Assembly: GCA_013397695.1 (NCBI GenBank)
Contig: VYZI01000287.1
Location: 1 to 64,000, forward strand
Reading direction: 5' to 3'
DNA length: 64,000 nt
Source of the DNA: Centropus unirufus
Taxonomy: Eukaryota; Chordata; Aves; Cuculiformes; Centropidae
Both the position numbers and the translations under genes were made by a program. Shown piece by piece: positions 25,201 to 34,521 of this stretch (its first letter is position 1; the number at the start of each line of letters is the position of its first letter). The notes under the pieces were generated by a model. It was given only the letters and a program-made list of their open reading frames with translations. It ran no database searches and was not told the origin of the DNA.

Positions 25201-26364
25201 TTTAGTTACATCTGAGCTGGCTTATATATTAGGGCACACAGTTTTGCATGAGAGCACCTTCTAAAATCTGTAATTGGTGTGGAACACTGACATGCACAGA
25301 ATATATCTGACAAGGTCCAGAGAGTTAGGTTCAGTTTCGCTGATCAACATCTATGCTGCAGATTAACTGAATCTTTTATGGCATTACAAGCCCTCCAGAA
25401 TTCATTAGTGTACTTTCCCTTACCGCTAACCACTCTGACCTCTCCAGTGCTGCTGTCACTGCTTCCTTGGTCTGGACTTGAGAGGCTAAAACACTGACTC
25501 TTTTCAACTGTTGCACTAAAAACAGAAAAAAAAAAAGAATGTGTATCTTAAAGCTATTCAGGAATGTGTATGTTGGCAATTATTGTTTTGCCCTCTTCAG
25601 CACTGTCTGGGATTTCTGTCTCCTTTGTTTGTACCTGGAAAGCTCCATTTAAATTGCAAGCTGGAAGAAGTTCTGTCGCCTAAAAGCAAGAGAACTATGG
25701 TAATAACCTGGCAAGTATTATAATACAATACAAATTGGTGTATATAATGAAGTTTGGCATGGATTTTTCTCAGAAATTGGCTCACAGATGCAGCTAGCAG
25801 AGTAAATCTTTGTATTAAAAGCAGGACGGAGGACAGACTCATGAGGGAAAGCGGTCCCAGCTTTGGAGAGGTGGGTGCACAGCACCTTTGGAGACAGTTC
25901 TATGGTCAATGAAAAGTGTTATTTCTGAACTGCCATATTATGGATGGATTGCAAGGCAGTAGCAACCCAGCCTTCTCACACTTCTCAGGCAGCCACAGCT
26001 CAGACAGGGAATTTTCAGGTGTTATTTTCCAGGTGTGCTGTTTTCCAAGCCCAGCTCCACGACAGTACCTAGGCAATTATGTCATGCTGAGGACAAACAG
26101 AAGATTAATGTTTGCTGAAGGGATGGAGGAGCAGCCCAGTTGTCCAACTCCCAAAGGCTAATCTCATCTGCGAATCAGAAATGGAGAAGGTGCTTCCCTC
26201 CAGCCCAGGGGGGATTGGGACTATTTGCCCTTCCTCTGCCTCTCACTGCCAGCGGCAGCTCTCCTCCTTTGGCACAGCTGCTGGCTGTGGCTGGGTGCTT
26301 GCGGCTTGACAGCTCGACCAAATGATTAGCTGTAGAAAATAGGAGCGGTTCTACCACCAAGTGC

Positions 26365-26720
26365 TTGTTTAGTTTTAATGCTTATTTCATGTCCTCTTTT
26401 ATTGCATTTTCTCATGGTTCTCTTCTGCTTTTTGTATCACCTCTCCTGCCATTTCTTTCCAAGCTCGCTCTGACGTGTGCTTCTCCCAAACTATTTTTGC
26501 CTTCATTACTCCATCCCTTACTTACTCTGTACCTTTGATCCACAAGAACTTCCCACTTTCCTCTTGCAGGCTCCTATTTTCTAATTTTTCCTTTCATTTT
26601 TACCTCTTCTTACTCGCTTAATTCCCTTCCTTTCTAAATCATATATTTGACCACTGCTTCCAGCTTCTCCCGTTCCTTGTTCTCCTGCATTACTTAAAAA
26701 AAATATTCATGTATTCCCTT
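26365..26720 (+). repeat. Pyrimidine-rich low-complexity block
   Basis: About 350 bp in which C and T dominate the plus strand, with repeated CTTCC, TTTCC and CTCCT words and few purine runs. There is no simple repeat unit. It lies about 0.9 kb beyond the presumed KLHL14 transcript end. Confidence 0.6.
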
Positions 26721-27621
26721 CTCTTTTGAAATAAACTCATTAATGAAACCATCCTATTCATTGTGTCATCTTGCCATAGCTGCTGCTCACCTTTTCTTTT
26801 ATCATGTAAGATCTGAACAGGATTCATCCTCTTTCTTTAGACCAGACTCTCAAGCACTTCGGAAGCACAGCTCACACTTGCTATAAGCAGAGCACTCAGG
26901 GACTGCCTTTTTATTTGCTCAGTGCATCTACTTGGTTTGCACAGGAAGGTTTTGGTTCATGACAGAGGTGGGTAGGGATGAATAAATAATTCATGTAGTA
27001 TAGTAATTGGTATTGATTCTGCTTCCTGGTAGAATCCTTGCCTTTACTTTGTCTCCTCAGCCTGGCAATATCTCTTGTTGCAACCTTTCTACTGCTCACC
27101 TGTGCCAGAACTTTGCCTGGAACAATGTAAATACCCATGGTTGGAAGGGTCAACCACCATAGGAGAAAACATTTTGAAGAAGGAAGAAATTGTCACAATC
27201 AGCATCAAATTCCCCAAAGTAAAGCTGTGTTAAACTGATCCTTTTGACTTATCTTACCATGAGGTGGAGAAAGTGGCTGAGTGGCCCAGGGTGGAGGAAT
27301 TTCACAGGTCTGTGATTGCATCCGTAGAGTTCTGAGCTCTGACTCTGCCCATGGGCGTGCAGGGGACCTGCTGGAAACACAGGCCAGGCACCTACGTTCA
27401 AGGGAAGACTCCAAGGCACAAGACTTTACTGCGCCATTGCATTAACAGGTCCTGAGTAATGACACTTGGAAAACAAAGATGCTGTTATGTATGGCACCAA
27501 AATAAAAGAAGTTTACACACCTACATGATAAAAAACCTTCCAAAGAATTTAATGTAGATATTATTTATACATACACTTTATAAGTAGGAATTTAGCAGAC
27601 AGTTGAATTAGTACATAAAGT

Positions 27622-27627
27622 TTTATT
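27622..27627 (-). promoter_or_regulatory. Candidate distal poly(A) signal AATAAA
   Basis: TTTATT on the plus strand reads AATAAA on the KLHL14 strand, 2.47 kb after the stop codon. Cleavage would be expected about 10-25 bases further on, near 27600-27610. It is the last good match before the sequence loses UTR-like character. No transcript data were available. Confidence 0.45.
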
Positions 27628-28674
27628 TAAAGTTCCCCCCCCCCTACAAGCAAGCTTCATTTACACAGTCTAGTCCTGTACAAAATTTACATTCTTTGTG
27701 TGACTTATTCAGTTAGCACTTTCCTTGGTCATGCCTTCCTGAAAGATAGAAAGATTTACATACAGTCCTCATAAATCTTTAAATTATCTTGGTAAAAAAA
27801 GAACCACTTAAAAGGACAACAAATATCCTTTAAAAATGGTACATTTCAGTTGAGACAGGTGACAGTGTGTAATGGCAGACCTCATCCTGATCTTAAATGT
27901 CATTCAGAGTTTCCTCATGTAGTATCTTAAGTCCCCTTTTTATATATATTTATATTTATATACTTTCAACAGGAAAGGAAAGAAAAAGTCATGATTGCAC
28001 CAAATATATTTTACAAGGGATCCCTTGGATCTGAACAATATAAATAAATAGAAAAACAACTAAGATTGCACTATATAGTAGAAATGGATTGAGATTTCAG
28101 GATATACACTCCACCTTTATGAGTTCCTTTGTGATGCTCACTGGAAAACTCCCTGACGACACATTAAATATTAGCATCTTCAGGTAATTATTTTGTTTAA
28201 ACAAGTTTTTTTTTCAGGCATGCAGCTGCCTTGTCAATTGGGTTATTGCATTTGTATGTATCAGTCTTCACTGCATTACCCCAATTTCACAACTGTGAAA
28301 TTCTGCTGCAAGCAAGGGAACTGCACTGCAATAAAACTGGACTGATGCCAGAGAGAAACTGTCCCACGGTATTTGCTCTCCACTATTTGTATTGCTCTCA
28401 AACATCAATATAGAGTGTAATTTCTGTGTACATTTGCCCTCCTTCTATTTTGTAAAGCAAATAATGAATTCTTCCTCACATCTATTGTCTTTGCAGCAGA
28501 AACCCTCCTCCAGTAGTTGCCTGCTCCTTGCCCAATGGACTAGCATTAAGTCCTATCGTCAAAGACATGCACAGGCTTCAAAACGCAGGATCTGCGTCTC
28601 TTTGCCTTTTTTTTTCTGGTGCAACCCCTCACGGTTAGGGTAATTGAAGGCCATACTCTTAGCTGACACAAAGT

Positions 28675-28740
28675 ACATCCATTGGTTTCAACGGAGCAAT
28701 GACAGTTTATATGAGCAGAGGATGGTCCTGAGGGCAGCAG
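28675..28740 (+). repeat. Remnant of an ancient amniote repeat inside the presumed 3' UTR
   Basis: CATCCATTGGTTTCAACGGA, then a GTTTATATGAGCAGAGGATG block, resembles 'CATTGACTTCAATGGAG...TTTACACCAGCTGAGGATCTGG', an old repeat seen across sauropsid genomes. It runs antisense to KLHL14. Confidence 0.45.
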
Positions 28741-29340
28741 ATGCAGCACCAGTAAACCACAGCAGAAGAATTACGTATGTACTTTGCTGAGATGTAGATA
28801 ATTATGTAAACCACAAGGTGGTGAAGAATCAGGCTCTGATTTTGTCACCACTTTTGCAGAGCCAGGACAGAAAGACATAAGCTGAAAATATGGACAGCCT
28901 GACTTGCGCAAGGAACAATGAGTTCATATGAAGTGAGTCGTAAATGCTACTCGTCCCATGTGGTAGCATCCTGAACTTGCTTTGCAATGTGTAAATAATT
29001 ACACAGGATAGCTGGCAGTGGAAAGCCGAGCCTCGTATTACTTTGGATCATTAGTAAAATTCTTTCAGAGTACATTTGAAGATCAGCCACATAGGCGTAT
29101 TTCAACTACTTACCAGTGTCTCTCCAAGACTAAACGTGAACATTTAAGAGTCCAAAGTAATACATTTTTAGGTCAATGCAGTCTTCTTGTCTTTGGAAGC
29201 AACTAGCATGGATGCTCCTATCGAACAGTGCAGTGAAAATTAAGGGTTCTGGTGCTTTGTTAAGTGGCCATAGAAATTACTTATTTTATGAACCCAGAAT
29301 TTAGTGTCGGATCAAATTTCTGTTATAATAATGTAAAACT

Positions 29341-29371
29341 AGTCATTTCATGTGATTTCAGTGAAATGACT
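29341..29371. repeat. Perfect 10-bp inverted repeat with 11-base loop
   Basis: AGTCATTTCA and TGAAATGACT are exact reverse complements separated by 11 bases. The repeat falls in the presumed KLHL14 3' UTR, so the RNA could form a hairpin there. Confidence 0.85.
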
Positions 29372-29944
29372 CTGTGATTAGAAGAATTTGATCCTAATCC
29401 CTAAGCTGCTATTGCAAGAAGTGCTCTGTAAAGCATGGCTTTCATTGTAGTCTGCTTTCTGCTGCACTTGCACATGGGAACTTTGAAGGCAGAGAGTATT
29501 AGATGCCAAGCTGTGCAAAAACGGAATGATATTTCTTTACCTTTTATAATCTTCTAATGCTGTGTCGCTTGCAGAGCATGTGAAGTAGCTGTAGGTTAGG
29601 ATTACAGAGGAGGAGACAATTCTGTGAATGCAGTGTGAGCTTTTCACTATCTGAATTCTGAAGCATTCATGAAAACAACATCCTCATGACTTCAACACAG
29701 ATCACATGCAGGTAGATACAATGCACAATACTGATCTTGCCTCTTCAGGCTGTCTTTGAACAGTTAGCCTTCATTTTTTAAAAAGTTAAATTTGACGTGA
29801 GGAACATCTCTGCAGCAGGAAAAAAGTTAAAATCAGTCTGAAATGGCAGTCTGTCAGCATGTAATGTTCGGTGTGTTTTAGCTATTTGCTTCATAAGACA
29901 CCGGCATCTATCTGAGATGGGACAACACTTGGGTTTTGTTTTCA

Positions 29945-29950
29945 TTTATT
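29945..29950 (-). promoter_or_regulatory. Candidate proximal poly(A) signal AATAAA
   Basis: AATAAA on the minus strand lies about 145 bases after the KLHL14 stop, followed downstream by a GT-rich stretch (GTGTTGTCC) of the kind that favours cleavage. If used, it would give a very short 3' UTR lacking the hairpin at 29341-29371. Confidence 0.35.
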
Positions 29951-30093
29951 TTGCTCCTAAAGCATAAATATGGAATAAGGGGTAAATTATGGTAGCTTTG
30001 TTTTATCAGGAATCCTGTTCTAATAAAATATTTACGTCACCCGTCATTATTTTCCCAAATGCAATCAGTGTTCGTGTCAGTGCTCCTTGGCTA

Positions 30094-30234
30094 TCACTTG
30101 TTGTACGGTACGCAGGCTGGCAATATAACAGTTGAACAAGCAGGTCCTGCAAGTGGCTCAGCAACGTCTCCTTCTAGTTCTGTCCAAGTCCCTTTCTCGG
30201 GACTATAGCAAATAGTAGATGATTTGTAGGCTCC
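30094..30234 (-). CDS. KLHL14: KLHL14 last coding exon with stop codon
   Basis: After the acceptor CTATTACAG this exon encodes 46 residues and a TGA stop. The translation is GAYKSSTICYSPEKGTWTEL, then EGDVAEPLAGPACSTVILPA, then CVPYNK. It closes the sixth kelch blade and gives the family-typical VPYNK end. Compared with the mammalian protein as I remember it, a Cys is Ser (CYSPEKG), a Val is Ser (ACSTV) and a Ser is Ala (LPAC). The stop position at 30094-30096 fits the normal length of the protein. Confidence 0.95.
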   Translation of the reverse strand, partial: GAYKSSTICYSPEKGTWTELEGDVAEPLAGPACSTVILPACVPYNK

Positions 30235-30703
30235 CTGTAATAGAACAAAGCGTCATATTAAATGTGGCCTAAGTTAAATCCAAGTCACACATCAGCTTTG
30301 AAGATGAAAAGTCACTTTCAACAGTGACTCGTAGTTTGGGGCCCTGATTTAAGAGCCCTTCAAGAGGTTTGGTTTTCATATGGGCTGAGCACTCAGCCTC
30401 TGCAAATCAGGCTCCTTCAAAAGTGCCTTATAAGCAGAGCTATATGCATACAGTCCTGTCAGTCACTTTTGCCAAATCACATCTGATTTTTGTATTACTC
30501 CACATCAGTAAACACAATCAGGGAATCACTCAAATAATAGAAAGACACAAAGCGAAAAAAATGCTCTCCACGAGTTGTCAAGCAAAAGGTGCCCTACAGC
30601 TAATTCATCCCTCATCTTCTCTCCATCCCACCTCAGTAATACACAGCCTGGCTGCAAGAGCTCAGAAGGAGTGAAAGGATCACTGTAGAAAGCAGGTACA
30701 CAC

Positions 30704-30861
30704 CATACTCCAGCTGTAGCCTCCTACAAGGTAAATGCTGTCATCAAGGACTGCGCAGCCAGGGCCACTGCGACCCTCCAAAATAGGAGTCTGGAGGATA
30801 TTCCACTGGTCGCCTTTTGGATCGTAGCATTCCACAAGCATGACGTCAAGATGGGAGAACC
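30704..30861 (-). CDS. KLHL14: KLHL14 coding exon (kelch blades 5 and 6)
   Basis: This 158-bp exon lies between the acceptor CATCCAG and the donor GTGTGT. It enters in phase 1 and ends on a whole Met codon. It encodes GFSHLDVMLVECYDPKGDQW, then NILQTPILEGRSGPGCAVLD, then DSIYLVGGYSWSM. The ECYDP...QW motif closes one blade and the YLVGG doublet opens the last. Both splice sites have the expected dinucleotides. Confidence 0.95.
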
Positions 30862-31228
30862 CTGGATGAGGACATTGAGAACAGAGAATATGTTATGACA
30901 CAGGGTTTTATCTTTTATTTCCTGTTAAATGTGTTAAACTGCAGTTACATGAGACTATCACAATCATAACACAATTGTTAAATTTTCTTATAGAAAATAT
31001 GACTATGTTCAGTTAAACCACCTTCTGTAATGTCTTATTATTTTCATTCAAATAAATCTGCTGAGGGGTTTTACCATTTACCAGCCTTCTATAAATCAAA
31101 AAGCAACATTCAGTAATAGCCTATCAACTATGCTAGCAAATTCAAGCAGGGTTCCTCCTCACCTGCAAGTGCTAAGGTGAGTTTGAACATGTACAAAAGG
31201 ACAGTCTTTCTCAAAGGTCAGCAGATCT

Positions 31229-31940
31229 AGAATCGCAGAATCATTTAGGTTGGAAAACACCTGTAAGATCACCAAGTCCATCCGCAAAACTAACAGTGCC
31301 AACTCCACTACTAAACCATGTCTCAAAGCACCACATTTACACATCTTTTAAATGCCTACAGGGATTTAAAAGGGATGCCTACACTCAATCACTTCCCTGG
31401 GCAGCCTTTTCCCATGCTTGATAACCCTTTCAGTGAAGAAATTTTTCCTAATAGCCAGTCTAAACTGCCCCTGGTGCAACTTGAGGGTATTTCCTCTCCA
31501 CCTACTGGTTGTCAACTTGGGAGAAGAGACCACCACTCACCTTGCTACAACCTCCTTATAGGTAGTTGTAGAGAGTGATAAGGTCTCCCCTCAGTCTTCT
31601 TTCCTCCAGACTAAACAGCCCCAGTTCCCTCGGCTGCTCCTCATCAGACTTGTTTTCCAGATCCCTCACCAGCTTTGTTGCCCGTCTGTGCACATGCTCC
31701 AGTAGCTCAATGTCTTTCTTGTAGTGAGGGGCATAAAAAACTGAACACAGGATTCGAGGTGCAGCCACACCAGTGCCGAGTACAGGGGGACAATCCCTTC
31801 CCTGGTCCTGTCAGCCACGCTGTTTCTGATAAAAGCCAGAATGCCATCGGCCTTCTTGGCCACCTGGGCAAACTGCTGGCTCATATTCAGCCAGCTATTG
31901 ACCAGCACCCCCCAGGTCCATTTCTGATAGGAATCTAATC
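31229..31940 (-). mobile_element. CR1 LINE fragment, 5'-truncated, minus orientation
   Basis: The minus strand reads the C-terminal end of a CR1 reverse transcriptase. Examples are NMSQQFAQVAKKADGILAFI, RNSVADRTREGIVPLYSALV and, after a frame change, RRATKLVRDLENKSDEEQPR and LGLFSLEERRLRGDLI. It ends with the CR1 3' tail (AATGATTCTGCGATTCTAG) near 31229. The 5' end is cut near 31940, the normal truncation mode for this element. The open frame is broken by shifts, so it is not active. It sits in the 3125-bp KLHL14 intron in the same orientation as the gene. Moderate divergence points to a typical avian CR1 subfamily. Confidence 0.95.
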
Positions 31941-33986
31941 TATTCAAATGTCAACAGATTAAATCTCCCTCAGAAATCAATGCTGAACATGTGAAGGTAC
32001 ACCATAAGACAACTGATGCAACTCAGCCCCAGAGGGACAAGGAGCTTAGCATGATGGATGTGACATTCAAGACCGGTTTTAATTTTCAAGCTGATTTAAG
32101 ACGTGCCCTAATCACGCAGCTGTGACGTTACATAGTCTTTAAAGCAACTGTCTTTTTCCATCAAGGTAGGATAAAAAAGAGAAGTTAAGATTTTCTGGAA
32201 AAGGGCATTTGGTGATATTAGCACTTTACAATGATGCTGCTTGTGTATTATTTATGTCAGGAATGAATAGCTGGAATGAATTAATTTTTCGTTGCCGCAA
32301 AGTTTTCAAGGGGCCATAGAAAGGCCACTGCTGTGCGCCCAGAATCTGTCAAAAGTTCCATAATAAACTGCAGTACACACTTGACTAGCTGTGATGTGGG
32401 AAATGCACTGCTGACACCAGTACCCAGATTCGGCTTCACAAAGGAGGACTTTGCATGGAGCCCTGCTATTCTCACCCAGTCGGAGAATTTGTAGCGTTTC
32501 ATCTGCACTTCAGTTCCCTCCCTCCCCCCTTTCCTTGCCGTTCCTGCTTTTGTTTTACTGCACAGAAGAAATCGGTTTTCCGAAATGCCCTGCTATGAGG
32601 CAGCCAGTGGCTTTTCAGAAGCCTGAATGTTAAATACAGAATCACAACAGTGAGCAATTCATACATAACTACGGCACCTAGGGCAACAGTTGTAGAGGCA
32701 AAAATCCAATGCTTATTAGAAGTTCCTTCTTTGCCAGTAGGTGAAACTGGGTAAAAAAAAAGGAGGAGAAAGCAGGATGGAAGCAATTCAAGCCTATGCA
32801 AACCAAAGCATGTGCTATAGGAGAGGTGACATGTTGACTTCTGCTTTAGCTCCTACTTTTTCTCCTCCTGCAGAGTGGGAGGAGCTCTGCAACCCCTACA
32901 AAATTTGCCGGTGTATCTATGCAGGCAGGTTTTACTCCCCTGACCTTGTAAGGTCCAGCCAGGCACAGACACAACTGGGAGTGAGGAGGAGAGGCGTAGT
33001 AGCCCTGAAGCTTTCTGAAGAGGTCCGTGCACAAGCACAATTCACCAAGGAAAACTGACATGTAGGACTTTGTCCCCTACGTGCTCCACAGGCACTCAGA
33101 GCTTCAAAACCAGCATGTGGCTTAAGAGTGTCACGGACACTCAGATGGCAGAATCATCCAGGCACATGGCCTGGAGTTACTGGCAGCTAACATGACTTTT
33201 TCTTCTGCGTTACAATTTTTTCTTTTGTTGTGAGGTTGTTTTTGGGTTTTTTCATTTGTTGTTTTTTTTAAGCACAGAAGGAGAAAGAAAAAGAAAAGCT
33301 AATACAAACTGTCAAATATTGTCAAGGGATAAGGGAGCAGGAGCTGTGCTTTTTGTCTAAGTGGCTGGATTAAGCAGAATGTCTTTAGCAGTAATAGCAG
33401 TGGCATGTGGGTATTAAGACAAAAATACCAGATGCCTAAGCAGTAGTTATTTTAATATGAGACCTTTTCAAAAGATGAAAATGAGACCTCTAAAATTGTA
33501 ATTAACAAGCTACATTTAGCGCTACAAAGCAATCTAAAGAGCATAGTCTTAATATTTAATGACTGGGGGTCTGGTTTTTTTTTCATTAAATCACAGAAGG
33601 TTGCTTTTGTGTGTTGCTCTGAGTAAAGCTCTCTCTAACTGCAACATTTTGGAACATGATTTACAGAGGAAAATATTGCTGCTACTTTCGGGTCAAAGAA
33701 TAATCTGTTTGTTTCATTGAATTCTTGGTAATGACAAATTGTCCATGCCTTTGAGTAATGGAAGTTCCCATTTTTATTATCTAAAGCATTCATTACTCAT
33801 ATATTTAATGTACTGTTATAATTTTAAAATAATTTGCATAAAATGTTTTAAAATTGCTGGCTCAAGTGTCCTGCTAAATTGTGTTGCCTGTTTTTTTAAT
33901 GTATTTCAGAATGACTGTATAACAAAAATATTCTTTATCAGGAGATGGGGGACACCAAAATGCTTTTGCGCTATTAAAAATGTGAC

Positions 33987-34145
33987 CTTTCAAATGGTTT
34001 CCTCCAATTGCATACAGTCGATCATTCATTACAGCCAAAGTGTGGATCGCTCGCTTTGTGTTCATGTCCTGTTTTCGGGCCCAGACATCCATCACAGGGT
34101 CATAGCAGTACAACCAGGGGACATATTCTCCATTGTGAACACCTC
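33987..34145 (-). CDS. KLHL14: KLHL14 coding exon (kelch blade 4)
   Basis: This 159-bp exon lies between the acceptor TTTGCAG and the donor GTCACA. It completes the Gly codon of the SGG doublet split by the upstream 185-bp intron. It then reads GVHNGEYVPWLYCYDPVMDV and WARKQDMNTKRAIHTLAVMN, and ends LYAIGGNHLK plus one base of Gly. It carries the outer strands of one kelch blade and the inner strands and GG doublet of the next. A 188-codon plus-strand reading frame overlaps it antisense and has no coding support. Confidence 0.95.
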
Positions 34146-34330
34146 CTGCAAAGTAAATATAATTCTGTTAATTAATGGAAAAAAAGACATTGCGCTGCAG
34201 CAGGCATGTATCTCCCATGATTTTGGGTTTTGGTTGTTGTTCCTTTGGGTTGTGTGTTTTTTTTGGTTTGCGTTTTTTTTGGGATTTTTTTTTTTTGTGT
34301 TATAAAGCAGGAATTATAAAAGACACTGGC
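34146..34330 (-). other. KLHL14: Short GC-AG intron of KLHL14
   Basis: This 185-bp intron starts GCCAGT and ends TTTGCAG on the minus strand. Its middle is strongly A-rich (T-rich on the plus strand, 34206-34302, with runs of eight or more). The flanking protein (ISG-GVHNG) is only kept in frame with the GC donor. The nearby GT at CCA|GTGTC would shift the frame. Confidence 0.85.
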
Positions 34331-34521
34331 CTGAAATATAGATCTTGCCATTGTGAACAGCTCCAGCATGGGCTGCCAAAGGTTGTGGTAATGAAGACAC
34401 GTAACGCCACTCGTTTGTCTCCAGATTGTAGCACTCCACGCTGGACAAGTAGCCAGTTTCGTTTCTTCCACCAATTACGTATAAGTTCTTTTCAAGGCGA
34501 CAGGCGTAGAAACTGGCTCTC
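34331..34521 (-). CDS. KLHL14: KLHL14 coding exon (kelch blade 3)
   Basis: This 191-bp exon opens after the acceptor CCTTCAG and encodes RRASFYACRLEKNLYVIGG, then RNETGYLSSVECYNLETNEW, and then the start of the next blade, ending in KIYISG. The VIGG doublet and the ECYN...NEW motif mark a complete kelch repeat. Against my recollection of the mammalian protein it differs only at a few positions, for example EKN in place of DKH. The exon must end after TCAG for the frame to hold, and the next two intron bases are then GC, not GT. This is one of the two odd points in the gene (see findings). Confidence 0.95.

Larger units (their letters stand above)
16636..26364. other. Intergenic DNA, no gene recognised
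   Basis: Apart from the short repeat tail at 19195-19245 and an inverted repeat at 18541-18563, I see nothing specific. The reading frames at 22010-22417, 22254-22652 and 23611-24033 (132-140 codons) have no recognisable motifs or exon-like borders. Confidence 0.5.
27605..30093 (-). other. KLHL14: Probable KLHL14 3' UTR
   Basis: About 2.5 kb follow the stop codon on the minus strand before the distal AATAAA at 27622-27627. This is in the range of the long 3' UTR of mammalian KLHL14 as I recall it. No coding exon is seen. The stretch holds a 10-bp perfect inverted repeat (29341-29371), an old repeat remnant (28675-28740), an AT-rich tract (27935-27965) and a C10 run (27635-27644). The 3' limit is inferred from the poly(A) signal only. 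Confidence 0.5.

Noticed and set aside
31675..31938. Plus-strand 87-codon reading frame
   Set aside because: It is antisense to the CR1 reverse transcriptase remnant.
33739..34305. Plus-strand 188-codon reading frame
   Set aside because: It lies antisense to a well-supported KLHL14 exon and the T-rich intron, giving a Phe/Leu/Cys-rich low-complexity translation. It is a shadow.
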